Positions 44,755 to 54,639 of a DNA stretch of 64,000 nucleotides are shown here, one piece after another. Position 1 is the first letter of the stretch; the number at the start of each line of letters is the position of its first letter. Where the stretch lies: NCBI GenBank assembly GCA_963921195.1, contig OY992540.1:56676844-56740843 (forward strand), given 5' to 3'. A program made the position numbers and the translations under genes. The notes below the pieces were generated by a model. It made no database searches and was not told where the DNA came from. It worked only from the letters and a program-made list of their open reading frames with translations. This stretch comes from Pegoplata infirma (taxonomy: Eukaryota; Arthropoda; Insecta; Diptera; Anthomyiidae).

Positions 44755-44781
44755 CCCCCCATACTGTAGTTGGAGGGTATA

Positions 44782-45364
44782 AAAGTAGGCCTTAAAAAAG
44801 AACTATGTTTTCAAAACCCTTCCAGACTTTTGATCTACTAACTGTATAGTTTCATATGTTTTTTAGTCCTATCAATATGCACTCGGTGACATCAAATTTA
44901 TGCACTTATTCGTATGAAAGGTGTTCTGAATCTGAAATAAAATTAACAACTTTGTTTTCAATCCCATGTATATGAAAAATTAAATTATGCCAAGTAAATA
45001 TTAATCCAAAAAATTTATGCAACTCTAACCAAAAATTCCAAAATAAGTAAATAAACAAAATGTTTGTAAAAAAAAATTTAAATAAACATACTCATTTATT
45101 TTTTTGGAAGTCTACTAAAATTATACGTCATTTAAACAACGACCTTCACAAAAATGTAAATTTTTTCTTCAGAGGCTTTTTTATACATATTTATTTGTTT
45201 ATATATTTTTTTTTTAATTTACAACAATTTTGCTAAATACTTGTGCATATATTAACCTAAATGTGATATTTTGCACCTTGATTACCTTGAGGTTAAATCT
45301 ATTTTTTTTTGCACTTTAAAATATTTATAGAATTTGTTATTATTTATTAGTTTTTTATTTCCAA
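44782..45364. other. Unassigned AT-rich sequence
   Basis: No gene or repeat recognised. Confidence 0.45.
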
Positions 45365-45970
45365 ATTTTTTAAATGAAACACTGTGCAACAAATTTGGGA
45401 TCACTGAGTGTTTCTGGAATGGGAAAGTATACCATTAGTAGATCAAAGCCCAAGAAAGGTTTTGAAAGTTAAGCTGATGTTTTTTTATGGCCCACTAAAG
45501 TTTTTAATTTTTGCTTTCAATGTCGTTTTGAATCAGTCAAAAAAGATGTATTAAAAAAATTTCTGAGCTAAAACATGTTAATAGATGTCTTCAGTGAAAT
45601 AAGATGGGAGTTCCTTTATTAGAATATATTTACCCTCTATCTTCCATTTTGGGGGTCATTTTAGTTGTTTTCCCCATTATCTACTCCAAAACGTAGGATT
45701 TATGTGTTAACATTTTCTAAAAACATTTTTTGCATCGAATTTCACAAGAGGTTGTAAGAGACAGAAATATCAAAATCATAAAAAGGTAAAATGGCAAATT
45801 TTCATATATTGTAAAATTGTATTTCACCAAAGTAGTCGAATAAATGTAAAAAAGTACTACTGAGCTAAATGATGGAAGTCATCAATGAAATTTGATAGCG
45901 GTTCTTCTTTTCTTAAAACATATTAACCATCTGGAATATTACTGGATACTCTTCAGCATTGATCTATCAA
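45365..45970. repeat. Left arm of an inverted pair flanking the retroelement cluster
   Basis: CATTATCTACTCCAAAACGTAGG..TTGCATCGAATTTCACAAGAGG is mirrored, with divergence, by 48830-49070. The arm contains two related passages itself (GTCTTCAGTGAAATAAGATGG and GTCATCAATGAAATTTGATAG). Its outer part starts CACTGTGCAACAAATTTGGG. Confidence 0.5.
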
Positions 45971-46059
45971 TGGAGAATATGATCCCTTATAGGAACCCTG
46001 AGAAAACCATCTGAGTTAAAGTCCGAAGTCTTGTAAAAGCATTGCATTGGAGAAACCGG

Positions 46060-46290
46060 TCAGCATACAAAATTTGGAGAAATCTATTAGTCTAGTGAGG
46101 AACACCCTTAGCTTATCCTAAATCCTGTCCAGAGCGCTTACCTCCGAAGAAGTTCCATCAACCATGGATGTAGCTGGAGCTCAAGCTTCTAAGAATGGAA
46201 AGTAGGAAACTTTTCAATAAGACAAAAAAGATAATACGACTGAAGACTGGGAGAAATATCGTCTCATGCTGAGATGCTGGTAACAAAGGA
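46060..46290 (+). pseudogene. Non-LTR retrotransposon, segment before the reverse transcriptase
   Basis: A frameshifted translation shows LKLLRMESRKLFNKTKK and then TEDWEKYRLMLR, the basic linker found between endonuclease and reverse transcriptase in RNase H-bearing non-LTR elements (pattern LRxxxRKLFNxAKK..W..Y). No endonuclease is visible upstream. The piece stops near 46300, where an antisense tail fragment begins. Confidence 0.65.
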
Positions 46291-46344
46291 AGTGGATAAA
46301 TGATTGAGTTGCAATGTCCTGTCTACAACCACAGTTGTGGTTGT

Positions 46345-46432
46345 AAATGGTTTCCCTACTAGTCCCTGTCGTTAAACCAGTTTGAGATTCTTATGAAACT
46401 CCTTATATATTGAATTTTGACATCCGACAGTC
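46345..46432 (-). mobile_element. Antisense tail fragment of the same retrotransposon
   Basis: CCCTACTAGTCCCTGTCGTT..TGAATTTTGACATCC is the reverse of the C-terminal coding end and start of the tail (compare 46945-47035). It joins directly to sense RNase H at about 46433, so the two form an inverted junction. Confidence 0.7.
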
Positions 46433-47060
46433 CCTGGAGTCAGTGTTTCTCAAAACAAGATCGGTCCTTAACTGCCGCACGTCTTTAAACGAGATGGCCT
46501 AGCAGTTCGACACACGACTTATATGGGTCCCAGGGCACAGAGACATTCCAGGGAATTGCAAAGCCGATGAGCTTGCAAGACTGGGATCTAAATTACAGGT
46601 TCCAACAGAATTGGAATGTGTTGGTATGCCTCTAGAAACTTGCAAGCAAAATCTACGTCTTTGTGCGGCGACGGAGACTAATCAAAAATGGACAAATGGA
46701 TGGAAGTGTGACCTAATATCGCTTCCAAGAGGAGAGATTTCGACGGTGGTTGCTGTATTTACCGGACACTATCTTATAGGGAAGCACATAGAGCGGTTAA
46801 ATGTGCCGTCACATGACTTTTGCCGGAGTTGCATGGATGAAATGATTTGGAAACTATCGAACACTTTATCTGTCATTGCCCTGCACTTTCTGGTCAGAGA
46901 TTTGCTGCTCTGGGATCTAGGGAGCTGCACGATCTTTCTGAATTGTCAGACGTCAAAATTTCATATCTTTGGAATTTGATAATAAGATCAAATTGGTTTA
47001 ACGGCAGGGACCAGTAGGGAAACCTATTGCAGTCCCGTGGTATCACAAGGACCTCAGAGT
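46433..47060 (+). pseudogene. RNase H and C-terminal zinc-knuckle remnant, with 3' tail
   Basis: One frame from about 46440 reads SLESVFLKTRSVLNCRTSLN, then TRLIWVPGHRDIPGNCKADE, LARLG.., and later a cysteine/histidine segment with SHDFCRSCMDE. TAG at 46500-46502 is the only stop before 46979. After about 46850 the true frame shifts: the family continuation (HFICHCPAL.., SYLWNL) is readable in another frame. The domain starts after the YTDGS and SDSQ motifs, so only the C-terminal half of RNase H is left. The tail (ACGGCAGGGACCAGTAGGGA.., GTCCCGTGGTATCACAAGG) matches 4188-4860. Inactive. Confidence 0.82.
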
Positions 47061-47079
47061 CTACGTGTGCTGAAGTAAA

Positions 47080-47472
47080 AGAATGGTGGGCGACGGCAAG
47101 ATATTGTAGGGCTCTTTCAAGCCCTACAAATTGGCAGGGCCTGATGGTATGTTTCCGGCACTCTTGCCGCAGTCCCTCGGGATAATCATGCCATAGCTTC
47201 TGCTAATCTTTAGGGGTAGTGTGGCATCAAGGTATATACCCTCCGAATGGATGGAGGTGAAACTGGTATTTATTCTCAAAGTGGCAAAGATAAACCACAA
47301 AACCGCAATGGATTACATACCTGCCAGTCTGTCATCGTTTTTATTAAAAAACACTGAAAATGCTGGTAGATTTTTATGTGAGAAGTATCCTCACTTCAGA
47401 CCATTTCAGCGAGGCCCAACACGCCTACCTAAGGGTAGGTCTGTTGAGACGGCTTTAAGTAATGTTGTCATG
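47080..47472 (+). pseudogene. Reverse transcriptase fragment, N-terminal part
   Basis: From 47119 the frame reads KPYKLAGPDGMFPALLPQS, a TAG at 47194, then YIPSEWMEVKLVFILKVAK, TAMDYIPASLSSFLLK and GRSVETALSNVV. These are the early motifs of a non-LTR reverse transcriptase (SPGPDGIxPxLL, WxxxxVxxIPKxGK, RPISLxSxxxK, STETAL). The fragment ends at the 9-bp target duplication GTTGTCATG (47464-47472) of an inserted element and continues at 48589. The RNase H fragment just upstream is out of order, so the locus combines pieces of more than one copy. Confidence 0.82.
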
Positions 47473-47658
47473 GGTGACAGGATGCATGAAATGGGAATTA
47501 TGTCCGAATACATCACGGTCATAATCCCCAGATTAGTTGCGGGGGTTATAATCGTTTCCAAAACGGCCATAATACCAATGGTGGTTATATCCGTTTCCTA
47601 TTGGAGCTACGAACGAAATTTTTTCGGTCATAAACCCCATTCATATTATGGAGACTAA

Positions 47659-48246
47659 CAAGGGAAGTATCTCAACCCTTATGAACTGATTTGCCTGAAA
47701 CTTAAAATATATACAAAAGAGACGATTTTAAGGTTGGGGTGTCTCGGCTTATCGGCCATATCAGTGTTTAAAAATTTCGTTGTCCCCTTATGAAACAATG
47801 TGGACCTTCGGGAAAATTTCGATAACTCCCGAACTAACAGGAATATCGTCTAGAGAAAAAATACGTGTCGACTTAAATTTAATAAAGATTATTTCGTATT
47901 CATATGGATATCGTAGGTCTATGTCTTCATATAGATACCCCCCAAAATTTACACATTTTCATGAAAAAAATATTTTTCAAAGCCTAATTTTTACAAGGTT
48001 ATGCTACCGTTGGATAGGCATTAAAAAATCCTTTCTCCTCATATGTAAACATCATATAGTTTCTTAGAAAGAAATGGCTGAAAAATCAAAAAAACGATTT
48101 TTTCGCAATTTTTTGGCAAATGTTTTGAACCTCTAAATCCCCGATATGGCCGATAAGCCGAGACACCCCAACCTTAAAATTGTCTCTTTTTTATATATTT
48201 CACGTTTCGTGCAAATCGGTTCATAAGGGTTGAGATACTTCCCTTG
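47659..48246. mobile_element. Harbinger-like palindromic MITE, CAAGGGAAGTATCTC
   Basis: CAAGGGAAGTATCTCAACCC at the left is mirrored at the right end, and both flanks have TAA (47656-47658, 48247-48249). The arms match for most of 588 bp, including AAGGTTGGGGTGTCTCGGCT. TWA duplications point to PIF/Harbinger. The 95- and 75-codon frames here are arm artefacts. Confidence 0.82.
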
Positions 48247-48289
48247 TAAGTCCAAAACAATTTTGGTCATAACTCCCTTAATTTGCGGA

Positions 48290-48350
48290 GAGGGTGGGTT
48301 TAATACATGGAGTTTGTAATCCCTATGCCCGGCCGAAGGTTGGCCACACT
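48290..48350. repeat. Half copy of the GC-rich module
   Basis: GCGGAGAGGGTGGGTTTAAT.., AGTTTGTAATCCC and GCCCGGCCGAAGG match one arm of 31743-31962. Confidence 0.7.
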
Positions 48351-48588
48351 TTTTAGACAAAAAACTAATATAGTAGACACAATCCCTGCAATGGGGATTA
48401 TGACCGTTTGTTACGTGGTCATTGTCCCCATAAATCTGGGAATTATGTCCATTTTTTAATAGGATAATGTCAAAATACGTTCGGTCATAGTCCCCACTAC
48501 GTTTATGGGGAATAGGACAAATTAGTTTCGGTCATAATCTCCGTAACGAAAATAGGGGTTATATCCGTAGGGATTATGTCATGTCACC

Positions 48589-48817
48589 GTTGTCATGTTG
48601 ATTGAGGATACTCTTCATAAAAAGAGTATGTTTTGGGATCATTTCTGGACATGGGAGGCGCGTTCAACAATTTCAAATTTCATCAATTCTTCATGCCCTA
48701 CGGAATATAGGCAAGGACACACGGATTACTGTATGGACGGGCAACATGATAAAAAGCAGGGCGATAAACTCGAACATAGGTGATAATGCAGCGAGAAAAG
48801 TAGATACTAGGTTCTAA
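48589..48817 (+). pseudogene. Reverse transcriptase fragment, palm motif A part
   Basis: After the duplicated GTTGTCATG the reading resumes with LIEDTLHKK. Following a frameshift, motif A is seen as SFLDMGGAFNN (family pattern FLDIEGAFNN); the catalytic Asp codon is 48648-48650. After another shift, SSILHALRNIGKDTRIT and GNMIKSRAINSNIG are read. It stops at RKVDTR, just before the expected GTPQGG motif B, at about 48817. Motif C (the second catalytic pair) is absent. Dead fragment. Confidence 0.8.
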
Positions 48818-48829
48818 AAATATTTTTTT

Positions 48830-49070
48830 TTATAAAATTTCACTAGGAGTTGTCGAAGGTCAAAAGTTCCCGTGATTTAAGAAAATGCTTAAAAAAGTTG
48901 GTCTTTGACAACCCGCAGTGAAATTTGATGCAGAAAATTTTTGTAGAATATATTAACCCATTAAACGTATAGAATAGAATACCACGTTTTAGAGGTATTC
49001 TATGCGGATAATGAAAAAAAAGGGTAAGATGACCTCTAAAAATAGGAGCTATAGGGTTTTTTGAGACATT
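48830..49070. repeat. Right arm of the inverted pair
   Basis: Reverse homology to 45600-45780 (AAATTTCACTAGGAGTTGTCG, CCACGTTTTAGAGGTATTC, AAAAATAGGAGCTATAGG). Together with 45365-45970 it encloses the retroelement cluster. Confidence 0.5.
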
Positions 49071-49074
49071 ATTA

Positions 49075-49407
49075 CACTAAAAAACAAACCTTGTACAATG
49101 ACAAGAAAAGCTTGTAACTTTAATTTTTTGCTACCTCATATTTGACAAGAATTTCTTGTAATTTTACAATCTTTTTACCAATAATTTTGTTATTTTACAA
49201 GCTTTTTACCAATAAAATTGTAATGTTACAACTTTTTTGTCAAAATAAAACTTACACGGAATTCTAGTGAATTTACTAGATTTTTTTTTTTTTAAAAAAA
49301 GTTGGAAATTTGAAAAATTACAAAAAAATTTAAATTTCGATCAAAAATTTTTTGTTAAAAAACCAGGAAAACTGTTAAATATTGGAAAAATTTGATTTTT
49401 TTGAGTG
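49075..49407. mobile_element. TA-target CACTAAAAAAC/GAGTG element
   Basis: The ends CACTAAAAAAC and GATTTTTTTGAGTG are flanked by TA (49073-49074, 49408-49409). The interior has repeated CTTGTAA / TTACAAG motifs. Confidence 0.7.
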
Positions 49408-49457
49408 TATTAACATTATTTGGTTTAGAAGTAGATTTAATATATGTTTTTTACTTA

Positions 49458-50038
49458 CAAGGGAAGTCTCCCTGGTGTCACCCTCCGATCTTCATGAAAT
49501 TTGGATATGTTGTTAAGAATGAAAATTAATTCGACACGTATTTTTTTAGCGGCCCAAACTCATTTTTAGGGGGGGTCGATTTGTACCGGGGGAAATTGGC
49601 ATTTTTTTCAGTTTTTTACGATTTACGCCTATTTAAGTAAAATTAATATATGCATACGTGGTATCAAAAATACCTATCTCGTTGTGCTAACAACGGACCA
49701 AAGAAGTTATAATTTTTCGAATTATTAACAAAAATGTCCTAAAATTTTGGTATTTTACTCAATATAACAAAAAGTTGTGCATGTTTGGACACGTTCTTAG
49801 CACACGTCGATAGATTATCCAAAGACCTTTCATTTAGTATGTAACATGACTAGGTTTCTTTGCATAGTATAGGAGATAAACGAAACTGAAAAATGGCCTT
49901 GTCTTCCCCCCTCCTTTTAACATCCTAAATATGAATTTGGGCAGCTAAAAAAAATACGTGTCCCTTTATTCTTTCTGATCTACAAAATAAAACCAATTCC
50001 ATAAAGATCCGCGGGTGACACTAGGGAGACTTCCCTTG
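49458..50038. mobile_element. Harbinger-like MITE, CAAGGGAAGTCTCCC
   Basis: CAAGGGAAGTCTCCCTGGTG at the left is mirrored by CACTAGGGAGACTTCCCTTG at the right. TTA lies on both sides (49455-49457, 50039-50041). The inner AAAAGTTGTGCATGTTTGG region is shared with 39824-40312. Non-coding. Confidence 0.82.
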
Positions 50039-50052
50039 TTAGTCAAAGCGCA

Positions 50053-50960
50053 TTAAAAACAAGTAAAAAATATATAGTAGGTCAAGACCGACCATATAAT
50101 TGCTTTCCGGAAAATTGGTTCCTAGTCCGAGTGAACCGAGTGGATATTTCTTTCGTTAGAAATTTAATTAATGTAAATAATACACACAAAAAATTATTGG
50201 CTAAAAATTTTCAATTAAATCTATTGATCAACAAAATTTAAATGACGCAATCAATGTTTTGATTAAAATTTTTGTTATTTTCTTAAACTGTCGAATAACA
50301 AATTTTCAACATATCAGATTATTTTCGCTTTAATTTATTTGAATAGATTAATTCAAAAATAATCGGGGTTTAATTTTTTTTTATTGTTGGCAACATATTG
50401 GAAAGCAAAAGAGGTGATTTTTTTGATAAATTTGTCATAAGCTTACAATTCCTATGTTAAATAAATCATTATTTTGACTGACTTTAAATAAAAAATTGAT
50501 CAAACTTTTGATCAAAATCCAAAAAATTGTTGATTGAAAAAATTTTCAATCAATCACCTACAATTGGATGATTGGTATAACAATTGTTTTAATTGGAGAA
50601 ATTTCAATAAAAAAATTGATTGAATCTGCGTTTTTGTTGATTGAAATTTGTTTCAAATTTTTTCTGTGTACACACAAAACATATTTAAGTGAAACAAATT
50701 TTTCTTTTTGCCAACAATCCGATTTAACTGAATATCACGAAATCTTTTATGTGGACAAAAAATAAGTCCCAAAAGGGTCCCATTATAATCAGATTCGATA
50801 AGGCTTCTAAAGTAAACTTTTGACACATAAAACAATGTTTAATTAAATATTTATAATTTTCATGAATATTTAGAGATTTATGTGAACATCGGGAGGGTGG
50901 TTTGTATGGGGGCTACAAGAAAAACTGGTCTGATTCCTTTGAAATTTGGCTATTAACATT
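50053..50960 (+). mobile_element. Mini-me-type element, 3' end lost, with nested MITE
   Basis: It starts AAACAAGTAAAAAATATATAG with the GGTCAAGACCGACC hairpin. The body at 50680-50960 matches 38275-38520 (CCCAAAAGGGTCCCATTATAATCAGATT-like order, GGGAGGGTGGTTTGTATGGG). No tail or microsatellite follows. Confidence 0.75.
50183..50668. mobile_element. TA-target CACACAAAAAATT MITE
   Basis: The ends CACACAAAAAATTATTGG and AAATTTTTTCTGTG are flanked by TA (50181-50182, 50669-50670) and interrupt the mini-me body. Arms share ATTGATTAAAATTT-type blocks. A deleted relative lies at 42803-43058. Confidence 0.78.
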
Positions 50961-52207
50961 TTTTATCTCAGAAGTTGGTTAAAAATATTTTTTTGACTTA
51001 TTCCTAATGCCTTCAAAAAAAATTAAAAACTCAGTAGGCCATCAAAAAGAAATGGAGCCAACCTGGAGCAAAATTTTATACTAATTTAATTTTTGTTGGT
51101 CCCATTCAAGATATAATATCATGTTGCACAGTGAAATTGGTCAATCGTTAAAGGTTTAATCTTAATCATCAACAGATTAAGGTGTGTTAAGTTAAATTTT
51201 TTTAAATAAATATATTAGGAAATAAACACTTTGGGAATTTGTTATTAAGTTTAACATTTAGTTTTCAAATTATTTTTTAACATTTTTTTTTTTTGTTATT
51301 TTATTTTAATTTTAATTTCAATTTTTTATGGTTTAAATAAGATGTTTTGTTTGATATTTTATGAAGTATTAAAATGTTGAACAAAGTACACAACACTTAT
51401 CGTAAACGTAGTTTAATGTAGGTCAGGGTTTAAACTGGACTTTCAACTTTTGTAAATATTTTTAAAAAACAAACTTTGATATCATTTACACTTTTGTTTT
51501 AAATTATTCTTAACTTGTTTTAATTGAGAAGCAAATCGTTAAAAAATATTTTTTTTTAGTAAATATATATAAAAAATTTATTTTTATTTGAATTTTATTT
51601 TCAAATTTTATTTATTTTTTTTTAATTTTTTGCACATACTTAATTTTTAATTAATTCTTTTTAAAGAAAATTTCAAATCGTTTTTTGGTTTTAACTACTT
51701 TAAAACCAAATCGCGCACGTTCACTTCTAAACTTAAAACAGAACTAAAAATATCATATCAAAATTATATTTAAAACTCTTGTACACTTGCGCTTTAAACT
51801 TAAACCTATTTGTAGAGTTTAAAAAAACCTCACAAGAAAAATTTAAAAAAACATAAGTAGAAAATCCCAACAAAACAACCACATAATATATAAACCACTT
51901 ATAGTACCGCACACATAAAGTACCCACCATAAACTCTATGATTGTAGATACTTCCATACAAGTGGAGACTTTTTGATTTCAAAAACTATAAAGATATATT
52001 TACTCTCAGCATAGTTACAATATCCAAGACAAAATACAATTTGAGCGATTGGCTGTAAACCACTAAACATAAGACATAAGCACGGGCAACCTGAAAAATG
52101 GACCTAAAACAAAAATGAAAAAAGGTACCAAATTTTTTCTGCTTAGGGATTACAAACACCATGCATCTCAGCAAAATAAAGCTTTTTGGAAAAATTTTAT
52201 GTATTAC
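50961..52207. other. Unassigned AT-rich sequence
   Basis: T-rich runs and no recognised element. A 74-codon hydrophobic minus-strand frame (51733-51957) has no domain I recognise. Confidence 0.45.
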
Positions 52208-52216
52208 ATGGCACAT

Positions 52217-53811
52217 TACACGGCATTTTTTCTTCAACTTTCGATTTTCCCAAGTGTCCAAGCAAATTTTTATCGTCCTAGGTCTAAAACTTATATGGTA
52301 CAAATTTAAGGCCAATCGGATTAAATTAACCCGTGGCGCCCGGCGGTCAAAGTTTTGAATTTTTGAAAAATTAAAAAAAAAAAAAAAAATAAGTAAAAAA
52401 GTTAAATTCGGCCTTGCCGAAATCACTCCACAATTTCAAAAAACTTTTTTAAAAAGGAAATTACTTTTGAAAAAAAAAAATTTAAAAAAATTTCCGCGAA
52501 AAAAAAATTTGGTAAAAAAAATCCGCGATTTTTTATTTTTTTTGTCAAAAAATGTGTTCGTACTTGTTAAAATACCATTTGGTGTTCAATTATGTTCACA
52601 TATCTCAACCAGCAGCCGAATTAAAGCATTTTGTATATTTAGGTTATGTTGAATGTACTAAATTTTTTGAGGTGTCCTTACATTTTCGTTCATTACTTTT
52701 GAACCGCAGAACCGATATCGCTCAAATGCAATACAAAACTTCTCGGGAGAACTTCCAATTAATATGTTAAGTTTCAATCATCTCCGTGTTATATTTTGTC
52801 CGTGATCACCAATTCCACAGACAGACAGACGGACATAGCTAGAATGTCTTAAAATCGATCGGGAGGATCATGAATATATATACTTTATGGGGTCGCAGAC
52901 CCGGAATGACAAACTTATATTTACCCTCTATCACTAAGTGGAGAGTATAAAAATTTTAAAATCGGTCGAACGGTTTTCGAGATATCGCCATTTGAAATTT
53001 GTAAAAAATGGCGGTTTTTTCTACGTTCAAGAATTTTTTTAAAAGAACTCTCAAAATTCCTTTGCCTTGACCTTTGAGACAATCTTTCATTTGAACTTAA
53101 TTTGAGATAAATCTGATGATTTTAAACATCGATAAAAGTTTTGGCTTTATAAAAAACATTTCACCAAAAACTGTAAACTTTGATCGAAAGGCACCACTTG
53201 TTAAAATGATCGGATTTGGCTCAAATTTGACTTAACTGAAAGATTGTTCTAAGCTCTATGAAGGGTCGAGGAAAGGAATTTTTGAGATTTTTTTAAAAAA
53301 ATTCTAGAATTTTTGACAATTTTTAAATGGCGATAACTCGAAAACCGCCGAAATTAATAAAAATAATGCATCGCAAGATATTTTATTTTTATTTTTTCAT
53401 TTTCAAAAATCCATAATGTTGGTGGAAATTTTCCAAAAGTCCAAAAATTTGATCGAAGGGTTAAAATTATCGGATTTGGCTCAAATTTGTTTTAAATGAA
53501 AAACTGTCTCAAGCTCTATGAAAGGGTAGACGGAATGAAATTTTGAGATTTTTTTTTTTTTTGAACGTAGGAAAAAACTGTCATTTTTAAAAAATTTCAA
53601 ATAGCGATATCTCGAATTTTTTTTTTGTGCTCAGCGCATCAAAATTAACAAATATGATTTGTCGAATTTGACCGGTGGGCGCCACGGGTTAAATTATTCT
53701 GATTGGCCTCAAATTGGTACCACATAAGGTTAAGGCTTAGTAGAAGAAAAAATGCCCGGACTTTGAAAATCGGAGAAAAAAAAATTTACCATACGAAAAA
53801 CTGCCAGTCTA
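52217..53811. mobile_element. TAGAGTGGCATTTTT-family hAT-type element with nested Helentron
   Basis: Left TACACGGCATTTTTTCTTC and right GAAAAACTGCCAGTCTA are imperfect inverted ends. ATGGCACAT lies on both sides (52208-52216, 53812-53820), 9 bp as read, or 8 bp if one terminal base has changed. The arms mirror TTAACCCGTGGCGCC..GATCAAAGTTTTG and AAAATCGGTCGAACGGTTTTCG. The 146-codon frame at 51986-52426 straddles its left end and is not a gene. Confidence 0.78.
52391..52950 (+). mobile_element. Helentron-like element, second subfamily
   Basis: It starts AAGTAAAAAAGTTAAATTCGGC with a CGGCCTTGCCG hairpin and ends TAAGTGGAGAGTATAAAAA. CAGACAGACAGACGGACAT is the microsatellite relic. The host arm resumes directly after. 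Confidence 0.78.
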
Positions 53812-53859
53812 ATGGCACATGCACCGTGTGCCAGTTGTGGGCTCATGCCACATTTCAGA

Positions 53860-54390
53860 TTTTTTTTTTAATAAATAAAATACTTTTTTAAGAGAAAATA
53901 GTCCTTTTTTAGAAAAAATAGTACTTTTTTTTAAAGTATTACTTTTTTAGAAAAAATTCTATATAATTTTTCTATAGAAAAAGTAGCACATTTATGGTAA
54001 AATAGTACAATATCATCTTTAAGAAAAAAATGTACTTTTCAAAAAAAAAGTACTTCTTAAAAAACATGGTAATTTTTTCCTAAAAAGTAGTATTTAAGAA
54101 AATGTAGTACTTTTTTTATTTTTTAAAAAATGTACTTGTTGAAAAAAAATTTCCTTTTTAGACAAAAAAAATACCTTTTAGAAAAAAAGTATTTTTAAGA
54201 AAAAAGTACTTTTTTAAAAAGGTAATTTTTTTACCATTTTTTACTTTCTAAAAAGGGTACTTTTTCTAAAAAAGAGTACTTTTTACTAAAAAAATTAATT
54301 CTTTTGTACTACTTGTTTGAAAAATTTTTTTTTTTTTTTTTTAAAAAAGTACTTTTTTAAAAACAAAAAACACTGTTTTCTAAACAAGTA
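53860..54390. repeat. AGTACTTTTTTAGAAAAA degenerate tandem tract
   Basis: About 25 irregular units of TAGTACTTTTTT / AGAAAAAAGTA, period roughly 18-22 bp. No ends or coding. Confidence 0.75.
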
Positions 54391-54451
54391 CTTTTTTCAT
54401 GTTTTCCTTTTTTGAAGTTCATATTTTTCTTAAAAAAACAAAAATTATTTA

Positions 54452-54566
54452 GGGTGTTATTCATAATACTTAAAGTATACTTAAAGTAGGTTTATTTGAC
54501 AAATATTCATGCAATATCAGTCAAATAAACCTACATTAGATTTAATTTACTCATTATGAATAGCCC
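54452..54566. mobile_element. 115-bp hairpin MITE
   Basis: GGGTGTTATTCATAATACTT and AGTAGGTTTATTTGAC at the left are mirrored by GTCAAATAAACCTAC and ATTATGAATAGCCC at the right, with a loop of about 16 bp. The target duplication is unclear. Confidence 0.72.
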
Positions 54567-54639
54567 AGTAAATATTAAGCCAATTTGAACAAAAAAATGG
54601 GAAACATTTTACTTTAGTTTAGTTCATACACATTTAAGA

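Larger units (their letters stand above)
41011..44781 (+). mobile_element. Helentron-like element with two hAT-type guests in its tail
   Basis: The body at about 41130-41571 carries ACGCCCATAAAGG, TGGTTTAGTTCTTCAAGGGG, GACGGACGGACGGACAT, TATGGGGTCTCCGACCG and AATGACAAAGTGGGTATACC. The last tail block, ATACTGTAGTTGGAGGGTATAA, is not met until 44761. Everything between 41580 and 44754 is insertion. The 5' start is approximate. Confidence 0.8.
47473..48588. mobile_element. Mutator-like element with 9-bp TSD inside the reverse transcriptase
   Basis: The ends GGTGACAGGATGCATGA and CATGTCACC share GGTGACA/TGTCACC, and both flanks carry GTTGTCATG (47464-47472, 48589-48597), an exact 9-bp duplication. 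The interior is dense in GGTCATAATCCCC / GGGGATTATGACC motifs, and holds a nested MITE (47659-48246) and a half copy of the GC-rich module seen at 31743. No transposase is present. Confidence 0.8.

Noticed and set aside
46611..46979. A host protein gene
   Set aside because: The frame begins inside a retrotransposon RNase H domain and leaves the conserved frame through a frameshift near 46850.
51986..52426. 146-codon open frame, the longest in the window
   Set aside because: It crosses the left terminus of a hAT-type element and runs into a nested Helentron, so it joins unrelated sequences.
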